Below, piece after piece: positions 32,286 through 44,418 of a DNA stretch of 64,000 nucleotides (position 1 is the first letter of the stretch; each line of letters starts with the position of its first letter). Source of the stretch: Pyropia haitanensis (taxonomy: Eukaryota > Rhodophyta > Bangiophyceae > Bangiales > Bangiaceae). A program made the position numbers and the translations under genes. Below the pieces are notes generated by a model. That model was not told the origin of the DNA. It worked only from the letters and a program-made list of their open reading frames with translations, and did no database searches. The stretch is taken from assembly GCA_008729055.1 (NCBI GenBank), contig SDUX01000003.1, positions 992,001-1,056,000 of the forward strand. The letters are read 5' to 3'.

Positions 32286-33686
32286 TGGTGCCGCCACCCC
32301 TGGTGTCGACTCGGGGACGGAGCGCACGTTGCCGCCGCCGCCGCCGCCGCTGACGTTGCCGCCGCCGGTGCGTGGCGGCCCGGGCCTGGGCATGGTCGCC
32401 GCCGCCGCCGTGGCGGCGGTGGCGGTGGCCGCCGCCGACGGCGGCGCCCGCTCGCGGGCGGCGGTCGGGGTCACCGCCGCCGCGGCGGCGGTCGAGGCGG
32501 TCACCACCGCGTGGCTATCGTCGCTGCTGCTGGGCCACCCGCTCGGGCTGGGGGGTGGCGGCGGCGTCGCCGCCGCCGTGGGTGCCCTGCCCGCTGCTGC
32601 CGCCGCCGCGCTTGCCGCCGCCGTGCGGGGGGTGCGGCCGCCCCGTGGCGGCGGTGCGGTCGGCCCGCGGCGGCGCGGCGGCCGCCGCCCTACCCCCTGC
32701 CTGACCGCGTACAATGGCCTGCAGCTGGCGACGGTGGTGGCACCGGCGGTGGCGGCCGCCGCCGCGGCCGCCGCCGTCGCGGGTGGCGCCCTCCGGTCGG
32801 GTGGGTGGGTGTCGGCCGCCGCGGCGGGCGTGCCGGGTGTGGGTGGGGTGGGGTTGGGCGCCTGGGCCGCCGCCGCGGGCGCCGCGTCGCTCGTCGAGCT
32901 GGTCGGTGGGTACCTGGGCGGGCTGCGGCTGGGGCAGGACGTGGGGGGGGTTGGCGGGGGGGTCCGCATCTTGCTCACTATCGGACTGGTACGTACGGTG
33001 GGAATGGGGGGGAGGGGGGGGTGGGGGGAGCGCCCGTGGCTGCGTCTCAACCAAGGGGGGACAGTGGGCTGGGAGAACGCGAGCGAGGGGGCACGTGCCG
33101 TCCACCTGCCGCGGTACCGCGCGCCGTGTCGCTCACGCACCGCCCCACCCCGCGTTGACTACTTTGGTCGCCACACGCTCACCACCGCACGGTCGCCCGC
33201 GCTCCTTGTGCGACACTGCTGCGCGCCTCCCAACGTCTCGCACCCTTCCCTTGCCGCCCCCCCCACCCCCCCCCCTCCCCCTGCCGTCTCCCATCCCAGG
33301 ACTGGGCGCTGCGCTACGCGGGCGTGACGCTCACCCCCCCCCCCCCCCCCAACGCCGCCGCGGCGGGCGCGGCGCTCGCCGCCCTCGCCGCCGCGCTGGC
33401 CGGCCACGCCGCCGCGCGCCACGCGGCGCTGCACGCGGCGCTCGCCGCGGCCGACGCGGCGGTGCCGCCGCCGTCCCCGACCGGCTCGTCGCGGTGGTCA
33501 TCACCGGCGGGCTCACCACGGCGGCTATCCTCACCGGCGTGGTCGCCCGGGGGGGGGGGGGGGACCGCGGCTCGCCTTTTTGACTCTGCCGACCAGTCGC
33601 CGCCGTCACCGCCGTCGCCGCCGCCGCCACACAACCCTCCCTGCTCGCCTCACCGCCGTCAAAGCGGGCGACCGTTGTCCAGGTGA
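31547..33686 (+). CDS. Multi-pass membrane protein, unknown family
   Basis: The ATG at 31547 follows a pyrimidine leader. The first frame encodes hydrophobic Ala/Val segments to about 31800; the rest of exon 1 (from about 32030) reads in the next frame, a change that would need one missing base in a G run at 31860-31970. Hydrophobic helices include [56 protein letters not shown] and a segment ending VELVGGYLGGLRLGQDVGG. Exon 1 ends TIGL|GTACGT at 32988 and exon 2 starts at 33300 (CCCAG|GACTGGGCG), giving ILLTIGLDWALRYAGVTLTPP in phase 0. The C-terminus is Ala-rich. At least six helices are likely. No family was recognised, and composition-driven Ala richness makes helix counts unreliable. The stop at 33686 is tentative because of a C17 run at 33334. 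Confidence 0.5.
32989..33299 (+). other. Predicted intron in membrane-protein gene
   Basis: Donor CTG|GTACGT, acceptor CCATCCCAG after a long C/T tract (33240-33297). It is 311 bp and phase 0 on both sides. Confidence 0.72.
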
Positions 33687-34837
33687 CGCGCGTCGTGGTG
33701 CGCCCTTTTTTTTTTTTTCTTGTTTTCTATGGGAGGCATGCCTGGGCAGGGGCGTGCGTCTGTGTGGCGTTTTTGGTGGCACCCCTGTCGAGCCGCGCGC
33801 CCACCGCGGGGACGGCATCCATCGTCAGGCCGGGAGGGTGGGGAGCGGCGTGGCGGCAGCGGCCGGCGGCGGTGGTGGGTGGCGGCGGTGGCGGCGTGGC
33901 GGGCCACGTCCGCCAGGGCGTGGCGGCCGGCCGCCGCCGCCGCGCGTGTCATGCGCGACGGGCGGGACGCGTGCCCGTTTTGGCCGCCGCCGCCGTGGCG
34001 TGCCGCGCACGGCGTGGACGCCGCGGCGGCGTCGCGCCGGTGCTGTTGCGGCGGCGGCGGCGGTGGCGGCGGCGGCGGCGGCGGCGGCGGCCGACGGGGG
34101 ACACACGGCGAGGGGGGGGTTGGCCGCCACGGGGCGGGGGGGGGGGGGGAGGACGTGCCACCCCCTGTTGGGACCGACCGCCTCGAGCGTGTCCCGGCGG
34201 CTGTGCGCACGCCTCCCCCCAGCCGCTGCCCCCGGCGCGGCGTCGTGACACGCCGTGGCGGCACGCCCGCCACGGTGTGGCGTCCCCCCCCCCCCCCCCC
34301 CGTCCCCTCTCCCCAATGGCGTCAAGGCCAGCACGCGGGGCGTTGCGGGCGGGGCGGGCGCCCCACAGTGGCGGTGGTGGCGGTCGCGGCGGGCGGCGAC
34401 GGGCCGACGGCGGCGGGCCGGCCGCCGCCCCCACCGCCGGCTGCTGGTGGTGGGGACGCGGCGAAAGAAAAAAAAAAAAAAGAAAACGGGGTGGGGGCGG
34501 GGGGAGTGTGCTACTACCCCCCCCCCGCAGCCGTGTGTGCCGCCGGCGTCCGCCCTCCCCTCGGTTTGCCGTTTGCGACGCGCGGAGCCGCCGCGCGGGC
34601 GGCGGCGGCGTCGAGGACACGGACCGTCGTGGGCCATGGCGGCGACCGCGGCGGGGGCGTCGTGCCACGCGCGAGCGTCGGTGGGGGGGGTGGGCGGGAG
34701 ACGCCCCCGTCCCGGCCTGCCCATCCACATCCTGTTGGCCTGTGGTACGGCGCGGCAGGTTGGCGGCGGCGGGCGGCGGCGGCGGCGGCGGCGGCCGCCG
34801 CGTCTCCCCCAACCCCCCCGCGACGGACACACCCAAC

Positions 34838-34882
<45 letters not shown>

Positions 34883-35006
34883 GGACGAGCGGACACCGAC
34901 TCGCTTTAACGCGCTGCCGCGGCGCTCGGCGGTACGGCGCATGCTCCCTCCCCGTCCCTGCCCCCCCCCCCCCTCCCCCCCCCCCTCCCCCCCCCCATCG
35001 CCCGCC
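33687..35006. other. Low-complexity intergenic region with poly-A runs
   Basis: It holds CGG-rich tracts, an A14 run (34468-34481) and an A42 run (34839-34880). Open frames are Arg/Gly/Pro/Ala only. No gene was recognised. Confidence 0.5.
34839..34880. repeat. A42 homopolymer
   Basis: Forty-two consecutive A on the + strand in a region above 70 percent GC. No flanking direct repeat was found. Confidence 0.95.
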
Positions 35007-35903
35007 TCAACGGCGTGGAGTCAACGCCACGACAGCCCCGGGTCGCCCCCCCCCCCATAACCCCCCCCCCCGCCAGCTGCCCCGCAAACGCGTGCTCCCA
35101 CGCCGCGAGCGGCTGCTCCGCGTCGTCCTCCCCCCCCCCCCCCCACCCGCGGTCCCGCCCCCCCCCCCCCCCCCCCTCCCACCCCACCGCGTGTGCCGCC
35201 GTCCGCCACCACCACCGCCGCCGTCTGCGGCGGCGGGCGTCGCGGCGTGCCGCCGGCGGACGCGGCCGAGCGCGCCCGCCGCGCGCGCGGCAAACGCGGA
35301 CAGCACGCCAACGTCGCCGCCGAGCGCGGCGGTCGTGCCGCCGCCGCCGCCGCCGCGGCCACTCGCGTCGGTAGACGCGACGCTGACCGACGGCTCGAGG
35401 GCGGCGGGCGGGTGGGGGCGGTGGGGGGGGGGGGGGGGGTAACACCGCCGCGTGTGGGGAGGGGGTGAGCAGGTTGGACGCCGCCGCCGCTGCGGCGGCG
35501 GCGGTCGGCGGCACGTCCGACGCGTAGCTGGGGTGGGATGGGGGGGGGGGGGCGGCGGCCGCCGGCCGCCGCCGGCGGTGCTCGGGCGTGGCACGCCGCG
35601 GCCGCTGGCCGCGGCGAGCGAGTGCCGCGCCGCGGCGGCGGCGGTGGCGGCGGCCGCCTCGGCCGCCGACGCCGCGCCCGGCAGCCGGTGGCCACGGCGG
35701 GGGGAGGGGGCGCTCGCCGGCGGCGGCGGCGCCGCCACGTCGTTGCCGTCGGTGTCGTCGTGGCCGCCGCCGCCGCCGCCGCCGCCGCCGTCGCGGCGGC
35801 CGCCGGGCTGCGACGGCCGCGACGGGAGGAAGGAGTGGAGGTGCCGCCAGCCGCGGTGGAAGCCGCTGCCGCCACCCCCCGCGGGCGCGTGGCCGTGGCT
35901 GTG

Positions 35904-35947
<44 letters not shown>

Positions 35948-36229
35948 GGCCGTGGCCGTCGACAGGCGCACCGCGCGGGCCGCCCCGCGCCGACCGGCCG
36001 TCGGGGCTGCCCGGCCGCCCGTCGCTCGCCGACACGGACGAGGTGCCCGACAGGCTGGTCACCGCCGCCGCGTGCGCGCCGCGGCCGCCGCGGCCGCCGC
36101 CGCCGCGCACCCCGCCACGCGGCGGCCACTCGTCGTGCCGCGGCGCCGGCAGGGAGCCCCGCGTGCCGTCCGACGACGTCACCCGTGACGCGGCCGACGG
36201 CCACCGCGCGTCGGCCGCCGACGCGCCGT

Positions 36230-36272
<43 letters not shown>

Positions 36273-39200
36273 GCCGCCGTCGCTGCCGTCGGCGGGCAGC
36301 GCGACGCTCTCCCGCCGGTGCGCACAGTCGCAGCAGAGGCGCGGGGCGGGCCGGTCGTCGGGGGCGGCCTCCCGCTGCTGCCGCCGGTCGACGACCAGTT
36401 CCCACGACGGCGCCGGTGGAGGCGCCGCCGTAGATAGCCGCAGCTCCCGCGGCGCGCCGCCGCGCCCCCGCGGGTGGTGGTAGGGCGTGAGGGCGGTCTC
36501 CTCCTTGGCCGCCCGTCGCGGCGGTGGTGGCGCCGTGTGCCACGACGCTTGTGCGGCGGCCGCCAGCCGCCGGGCAGCCACAACGGCCAGGGCGGCGGCG
36601 GGGAGGGACGGGCGGCGGTCGTCCCCCGCCGCCCGGCAGCCGACGGCGGTGCGCACGTCGGCGTCAAAAAAGGGGTGCAGCCGGGCGGCGGCGGCGGTGA
36701 GGCGCTTGGCCGGGAGCGGCTGGAGCATGCCGCGGAGGAGGCTCGCCGCGGGCTGCGACAGCGCCCGCGTCGCGGCGGCCCACTTGGACCGCGGCAGCGT
36801 CGCGAGGCCCTCATCCCCGACGAGCATCCACGCGAGCGTCACGCCCAGCGCCCACACGTCAATGGGCGTGCCGTAGCCGGTGCGCTGGCCGCTGACGGGG
36901 TGGCGGGCGGTAATCTCGGGCGCCATGTACGCCGCGGAGCCGACCATGTCAAAGAGCAGGCCCGTCGGGCTGGGCGCGGCCGCACCCCCGCGGCCGAGCC
37001 AGCCGCCGCCGCCGTCGCCGCCGCCGCCGCCCGCCCCGCCACCGCCCGACGCGCCGCTGCTGCCGGTGGAGGAGCGGGGCACTGGCAGCGGCCGCGACCG
37101 CCCCGCGTGGCCACTGGTCGTCGGCTCCCACCGCGACGACGGGCGGTGGCGCGGCCACGCGACGCCGCCGCCGCCGCCACCGCTGCCGCCGCTGCCACCA
37201 AGGGCGCTGCTGCCAGAGCCGACGGACGAGTCCCGTTCGACAGACAAGAACGGGCTCCGGCGGGTCGCCGCCGCGTCAAACGCGGCGGCGCCACCGCCGG
37301 GTATGGGCTTGGGCCGCGACCACCCGTCCGCTGTGTCGCCCTCGTCGTCGTCGGTCGAGCCCCGGCGGGGCCACGCTTGGACCGCCACGCCCAGGTCCCC
37401 AATCAGCGCGTAGACTTCCCCCTGGTCTGCACGGCCGCCCGCCTTTCGCGGCGTGCGTTTTTGATCGGCGGCGGTGAGGGTCATGATGGTGGGCGTCGCG
37501 GGCAGGTCGCCGCCCGCGCTGATGCCGGCGCCCGGCCCACGGCGCCCCCCCCCCCCCCCCCTGCCGCCCCCCCGCGGCCGCCACCGCCCGCGGCGGCCAG
37601 CCCAGACGGCACCAGCCCCGTCAACAAGATGTTGGACGGCTTGATGTCCCGGTGCACGACGCCCTCGGCGTGGAGGTAGGCGAGGCCATCGAGGACGTCG
37701 GCGAGGATGAGCCGCGCGGCGGGCTCTGCGAACCGCGCCGCGCAGCCTGGCAGCCGCCCGTCCCGCGTGGCGGCCGCCGCGAGGGAGCCCCCCGCCGCGA
37801 GCGCCGTCAGCACCGACAGCGTGCCCGCGTCGGGGTCGACAAACACGTCGGCCAGCTCGACAATGTTGGGGTGGCACAGCCGGCGGAGGAGGGACGGCTC
37901 GGCCACCGCCGCGGCGCGCTCCCGCGGCGTCAGCTCCTGCAGGTCGACGGTCTTGACCGCCACCGCGCGCCCGGTCGTCGAGTGGAACGCGAGGACGACA
38001 GAGGAAAAGGCGCCGCTGCCGAGAGGGCGCGACCGCACCACCGAGTAGACCTGGTCCAGCGTCTGTGGTCCGAGGAAAAAACAAGAGGGAGAGGACAAGA
38101 GCACAGCGGAGGTAGCAATGATTGTCGGGCACCGACGACGGGTCGCAGGGCGTCAGAATTGCTCTGCGTCTGAACGCGGAGGTCGAGCACGGGGCTTGGC
38201 ATCCCGACTGGCCCCAGCCGCTCGCGCTCTCCTCCATTGGGCGCCCAGCACTCGACGCTGCCCCACCCGACCGGCACCACCGCCGAGGGGCCCGCCAGGG
38301 GCCACCGCCGCCACACCCGCAACCCAGCCCGAGAAAAGAGAGCCTCCCGCACACACCCCCCCCCCCGGGCGACGTACCTGCACCGCCCGCTCCAGCGCGT
38401 CCCACCACAGCGCCCGCTCGGCGGGCGCGGAAAAGTAGAGCTCCAGCCTGCCGCCCCCCCCCCCCCCCTGGCGGCCCTTTTCGGGCGGCACCACGTGGAG
38501 GCTGTCGCCCGCCTCGCGCCCCCCCTCCAGCCCCGACGCGTCCGAGCCGTCGTCGCTGGCGGCGGCGGCGGCCAACGCGGCGACGCGGCCGCCGCCTCGA
38601 CGCCGGCGGGGCGGGGCGGGGGCCTCGACGCGGCCGCCGCGGATCTGCACCTGCAGCTCCCCGTCGGCCATCTGACGCGCCGGGGGGGGGGGAGACGGGC
38701 GGTAGGGGGTAGAGCGGGAGGCAGAGCGTGGCGCGCCGTGACCAACGGGCGCCGCGAGCGAACAAAGTCCAGACACAGGTGGCAGCGGCAGAAAACGGAG
38801 ACACGCGGTGGTCAGCAAAAACCAGTCTAGGGTGGCACGCGTCCCACACCCAGAACAGCCTCGCACCGCCGCCGCGGGGTGGCCCGCGGCTGGGCGCTAC
38901 CCTTCCTACCCCCTCCCTGCCAGTGCCACCTCTTTTTGCCTCTGACCTCCATCTTCAATACCACCACCCTCCCCCCCCTCCCCCCCCGCACCTCCCAAGC
39001 ACCGCAACGCGCCCGCCACGTACCTCGATCCGCAGCAGCCCATCCTCGCCCAGCGTCAGCAGCCGCAGCCCCGGGATGGCGAGCGCCGACGCCGACCGCG
39101 CCGCGGCGCGCGCGTCGCCGCCGCCACCGCCCGGCCGGGGGGCGGTAATGAAGCGCACGCGGCCGACGACGCGGACGGTTAGGTTGGCGGAGATGCCCAT
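35007..39200 (-). CDS. Second PH-domain protein kinase, three exons
   Basis: Exon 1 is 39200-39024 (59 codons, MGISANLTVRVVG... ending LLRIE), exon 2 is 38671-38378 (98 codons, ending RLELYFSAPAERALWWDALERAVQ, a PH C-terminal helix), and exon 3 begins at 38062 with TLDQVYSVVRSRPLGSGAFSSVVLAFHS. Introns 39023-38672 and 38377-38063 both start GTACGT and end CAG; all phases are 0. Kinase motifs: GSGAFSSV, AVKTV, HPNIVELAD, HRDIKPSNILL. At the C17 run 37545-37561 the frame changes by one missing base and continues with a roughly 200-residue insert flanking IGDLGVAV, then GSAAYMAPEI, DVWALGVTLAWML and the C-lobe. The DFG motif reads DLG. A long disordered Ser/Gly/Arg tail with a CCDCAHRRE motif follows to the TGA at 35007; frame reliability there is poor because of several G and C runs. 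Confidence 0.82.
38063..38377 (-). other. Intron 2 of second PH-kinase
   Basis: CAG|GTACGT ... CGGACCACAG|ACG, 315 bp, phase 0. It joins the PH helix directly to the kinase domain. Confidence 0.88.
38672..39023 (-). other. Intron 1 of second PH-kinase
   Basis: GAG|GTACGT ... GCGCGTCAG|ATG, 352 bp, phase 0. Confidence 0.82.
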
Positions 39201-42056
39201 CGCTCCGCGGGGGTGGAACGGGGCGAGGGAGTGCACAACAAAAAAAAAAAAAAAAAAGGCGGCAAGAGAAGAGGGGGGGGGAAGGGGGGGGAGGAAGGAG
39301 GGGGGAGAGCGTCGGGGAGGCGCAGCTCCCGGCGTCGCCGCCCCCGGCGTCGGCTGCCACCCGACCCCTCACCCCCGAGGGCCGGACGCGGCCGCTCCCG
39401 CCGCGGGGTGCGCCACCCGACCGGCCGCGACCGCCGCGGGCACGCGGCGGGACGCCCAACCCCGGCGGCGGCAGCGCGGGCGACGAGCGGACCGCGGCGG
39501 GCGGTGCGCGCGCGTGGCAGCGCGGCGGCCAAGCAGAGGCCGCGGACGGCGGTCGCCGCCGCCGTCGTCTCGCGCCGCAACGCCGCGGCACCGCCTTGAG
39601 CACACAGCCCGCCGGGTGAGGGGCCGGCCGGCGCGTCCCCGGTCCGCCCGCCCGCGGCCGACACCCGGGCGCGCTCGCCCCCCCCTCCTGGCGGGCGCGT
39701 CCCCCTCGCCCAAACGCCCAGATCACCGCCTCGTGACGTCTGGCACCGCGCGCCACGGGCGCGCGCCGTCCCTCCGTCCTCGCCCCCGCTCTCGGTCCGC
39801 CAGTTGCCGCGTCCACACCGGGGCGAGCAAAGGGAGGGGAGGGGCGGCGGCCGACGCGCCGCCGCCGCGTGGGTGTGCGCACCCCCCACGGCCGCGCGCC
39901 ACCAAGGCGGCCCGCCCCGCCGCACCCGCCGCTCGCCGCGATCAAATGACACCCGCGGGGGGCCGCTTCGACAGTTATGCATGGGGGGGGCGGCGGCGGC
40001 CGCGGCGGCGGGCGCGTGCCCAGCGCAGGCGCGGCCACGCCGCTACTGTTAGTCCCGTCGGCGCGTCGCGGCCACCCACCAGTGGGGGAGGGAGGGGCGT
40101 GTGGGCGGCGCGGCGTGCCGCGGGGAGTGCCCCTGCGGCCGCGGGTTGGGTGCGGCTCGCTGTGGACGGCCGGCCGCTGGGGGGCCACCCGGCGGTGGTG
40201 GTGCGCCGCGGGACGGCTGACCCACCGCTCGCGCTCGGGCCTGACGTGCCGACGTGCCGCTGGCGGCGGCCAGCCGCACGGTGGACGCCACTATCGAAAC
40301 AGGGGCGGCGGGCGGAGGTCCGCTGTCCCACTCCCCCACTGCCCTGCGCCACCTTTTTCGTGGACCTCGGTGTCTCCTCCCCCCCCCCTCTTGCTTCCCA
40401 AACCCATGGAACGGCCGTCGCTCCCATCATAGGATATGATAGGTGCACGAGGTACAGCATCCATAGCCTTTGCTGGGTTGCCGCCACTGAACGGGCGGGC
40501 GTGCGGCGGCGGCCGGTAGGGACGCCTACGTCGGCGCCTCCGCCGGGCGCTTTTGCTGGCCGCGGCGGCCCCTGGCCAGCCACGTTGGTGCGTCCGCAGC
40601 AGCCCGCTACCCCGCCGCGGCCGCCGCCCCCCAGTTGACTTGTTGCCCCTCTCCCGACCCACGTGCAGAGCCGTCCGCAGGAGGTTTGAACGGCGCCCAC
40701 TCGCTGCCGGCTGGCCCAGCCGCCCGGCGCGCGGGACACGGTGTCGCGCGCCCGCTCGAGGCGCGGCCGCCGCCGCCGGGCGGTTCGCGCACGGACGGGC
40801 GGGGGATGGGCTTGGGGTGGCGAGATTCCGGATGTACGGAACATATCCGGCGGGTGCACGCCGCGAGCTGAACATCCGCGCCGTCTGGCCGGCGGCGGCC
40901 CTGGCCGCGGTGGACGCGGGACGCACGTGAGCCAGCTAGCTGCTAGGCCGTGTCGGAACGCGTTCTACGCCGCCTGTTTCACGGCGGCCGGCGGCACGCT
41001 AAGAGCAGTGTCCCCGCTCGCGACGCTCTGGCTGTAGTCCGTCACCTTTTTTCACCTCTGTTGCCCACCTTGCCGTCGCCATCCCTCGTGGTCCCTCTCT
41101 CCCCAGCCGAGACTGCCACCCTGCAGCGGTCCCCCGCCCTCCCCCTAGCAAACGGCCATGGCGGTCATGATGGTCTCTGCGGCTGGGAGCGCGCGACGTA
41201 CGGCCGTCGGCCGCTCGGCCTGACCTTTTCCCGTCTGCCTTTGCGCTGACGCCGCCCCCCCCCACTCCCCCGCGCGAGGGGCGACAAGACGCAAGGCATC
41301 CGCCCCCCCCGCCCGAGGCCATGGCGTCGCGCGCCAAGGTGATAAACAGGTGTGAGAATACAAAGCGTGCGCCCAACCATTGAGCCAGGTCGGCGGTGCT
41401 CATGCGCGACTACCCCACTCTGTGTGCACACATGTACAAGGACATAACTCACAATAGGGGTGGACCTCGGCACAGTCATCGCAGGCGGCTCGCAAGGGCG
41501 CGCCTCGTTGGGGACAGACGCGTCGATGGCGGCAGCGGTGGTGCTCTCGCGCGCCCACCGGGACCCGCTGCGCGGCGGCCGCTCGACGCGGGTCGGCACG
41601 TGTACGACCCACAGCGGGCGCACGCCCTTGCCGCCGCGAGCCGTCGTGCCGACCGCGGCGTTGGCGGCGGCAGCGTCAACAGCCGCGGCTACGGCGTCGC
41701 CGCCGCCCGCACGGACAGCCGCACCGCCGGCAGTGTCGTCCATGACAGCGACCTTGACGCGGCAGCGGTGACAGCGGCGGTCCGGCGGCCGTTGCGGCCT
41801 CCACTGTCTCTTCTTTGGCCCGGCTACCTGCGCGACGCGGTGGGCAACCGCCCCCGAGTCCTCATGCCGGGCAATGGAGGGTGCCAGCGCCAACGCGGAG
41901 GACGCAGTCGTCGGACGGCCAATGACGGCCGCGGCCGTCGCCGCCGAGGCCGCCGGTACGGACCCCCACGTGGGGGCACCACCGGGGGGCCTTTCCCGGC
42001 GTGTGATGGAGCTCCAGGCGCCGCGCACCGGCCGCCGCCGTCCCCCACGCCGCCCG
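39201..42056. other. Intergenic region (2.9 kb), no confident gene
   Basis: Next to the kinase start, read on the minus strand, is a C/T leader with a T18 run (A18 at 39240-39257). The rest is GC-rich with Arg/Pro/Ala frames only. Near 41300-41403 (-) a frame reading MSTADLAQWLGARFVFSHLF looks protein-like but could not be extended. Confidence 0.45.
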
Positions 42057-42639
42057 CTACGGCAGCCCACCACCTTCGGCGGCGCGCCCCCCATTGGCGA
42101 CCTCCCCCCCCCAACCGTAGCGTCCCCCTCCCCCCCCCCAGCAACATCGGCGGCCAGGTAGGCGGTGCCGAGGACGCCCTCCCGCCCCCACTGGCGCAGC
42201 AGGCGGACCCCTCCCCCCCCCCCCCCCCACCCACCCCACCTCCGCGTCGACCTTGACGCCCGCCACACCGGCGCCGCCCACCCGCCCCACCCCCCGGTTT
42301 GGCACGCACACCCACCCCCCCCCCGCACCACCCCCCCTCCCACCTGCCGCCCCGCCCCCCCCGGGGAGGGCGACCAGCCACCCGTCGACGCCGCCCGGCC
42401 CCAGCCGCACCACCCGCGCCGCGGCCGCCGCGGCCAGCGGCCCGCCCACCGGCGCCAGCCCGGCCACCGCCACCGCACCGCCGACGCGGGAGGTGAGCGT
42501 CGCGGCCACCGCCGCCAGCCGCGCCGCGTCGTGCGCCCGCGCGGCCGCCACGCGGGCCGACGGCCGCTTCCGCCGCCGCTGCCGCGGCCGCGCCGACCGC
42601 GCACCGTCGCTGTCCCCGCCAGCGTCGACGGGTGAGGGG

Positions 42640-42685
<46 letters not shown>

Positions 42686-44383
42686 ACGCGGCGGCGGGTG
42701 GTGCCGTCGCCGCCGCGGCCTGCGACGCCGCGCCGACGGCGGCGTCGTCCTCGCCGGCAGGCGGTACCGCCGGCGGCAGGGTGTGCCACGTGAGGTCCGC
42801 GGCGGCCGGCGGGGCCGCGCACGTGGCCACCGCCAGGCCGGCCGCCACGGCCACCACCGGCGGTGCGGCCAGCGCTGGCGCCGACACCAGCCCCGCGGCA
42901 GTCCAATCGATGCCGGGGGGGGGGAGCGCCGCCGCCACGCTCGGTGGCGGGTCGGACGGCACCGCACCACCCACACCGCCGCTGCCGTCACCGCCGCCGC
43001 CGTCGCCACCGCCACTGGCGCCAGACGGCGCGTCCCCCCCCTCCCCCCCCCCTCCGACCCCCTCAACCCCACCCGCACTTCCCGCGCACATACCAGCCGC
43101 TGCGTGACGCCGCGCCCGTCAGCCACCACCGCGACGCGCAGGCGCGCGGGCACGGCGGCGGCGGCGCCCCCCCCCCCCGCGGCGTCGGCGATGCCCACCT
43201 CCCACACCACCCCCTCCCCCGGCCGCACCGCCCCCGCCGCGGCGGCGAGGCCCGTGTCGGCGTCGCCGCCGCCGTCGGCGGCGCCCGCCCAGCCGTGGCC
43301 GGCGGCAAATGCGCCCGACGGGAAGAGGTCCACCCCGGCCTGGCCGCCGGCAACGCCCAGCAGCACCGGGCCGGCGTGGCCACCGCCGCTGCCGCCGCCG
43401 TCATCACCCTGCTTGGCGGCAGCGTCGGTGAGGCGCACCTCGGCACCCGCCACCGCCGTCACCGCCGCCCCCGCCGCCGCCGCCGCACCGACAGTGGTCG
43501 TCCACACCAGCGCCGCGGCAGCGTCCACGTCCTCGTCGGCGGGCGTCCACCCCCCCCCCCCCCCGCCGCGGCGCGGCGCGCCTCGTCGACCGCCGCGTCC
43601 CCCGCGCCCGGCCGCAGCCGCACGGTCGTGCGGAGCGGGCGGGGGTCTGCCCAGCGGGGCGGCGCGCCCCCCCCATCCCCCCCTCCCCGCACCACATCCC
43701 ACACCCACACCCGGCCGGCCCAGTCGCCCGCCCACGCGGCGGCCGCGTCGGCCACGCCGCCCATGGCCGCCGTTTCCGCCACCGCCGCCGGGTGCGGCGG
43801 CGGCGGCGCCCGCGGGGTGCCGCCGACGGTGCCACCCCGCGTGCGGGGCGGCGCCCAGCCCGCCGCCGGTGGCATCGCCGCCCCGATATCCATTGGCGGC
43901 AGCGCGAGCGACGCGCCGCGCACGCCGCCGCCGCCGCGCGCGGCGGCGGCGGTCGCCCAGGCGGCCACCTCGTCGGCGGTGGGGGTGGCCACGCCCGTCG
44001 CCGGCGCGGAAGGGGGCGGCGTCTCGGCGGGCGCCACGCCCGTCCATACCTCCTCTGGAGGGCAGGCCGGCGGACCCGACGCAGCCGAGCCCGCCACGCA
44101 CCCGTCGGCGGCGGCCGTGCCCCCACGCGGCAGCTGCCGCCGCCGCCGCAGCACCGTCACCCCTGCAGGCGGTAGCGGGTCTGGGTGGGTGGCCGCCGCG
44201 GCGGCCATGGCCGCCGACGCCGACGCTGTCGCCGCCGCGTCGCGCGACAGCAGCGCCGCGACCGCGGCGGGGTCGGCCGCCGTGGCCGCCGCGAGTGCCG
44301 CGGCGGCCGCGGTGGCCTCGGCCGCCGCCGCCGCGGGCGGCACGTCCGTCCGTGGCTGCGGCGGCGGCAGCGCCGCGGCAGCG

Positions 44384-44418
<35 letters not shown>

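Noticed and set aside
33478..33583. Hydrophobic segment DRLVAVVITGGLTTAAILTG as a last helix of the 31.5-kb membrane protein
   Set aside because: It lies in another frame with no homopolymer or splice site between it and exon 2, so it may be chance.
41300..41403. MSTADLAQWLGARFVFSHLF frame on the minus strand
   Set aside because: Protein-like for about 30 residues, but no continuing exon or upstream leader could be established.
41460..41771. 103-codon + strand frame near 41.5 kb
   Set aside because: No homology recognised and equally good frames exist on the opposite strand.
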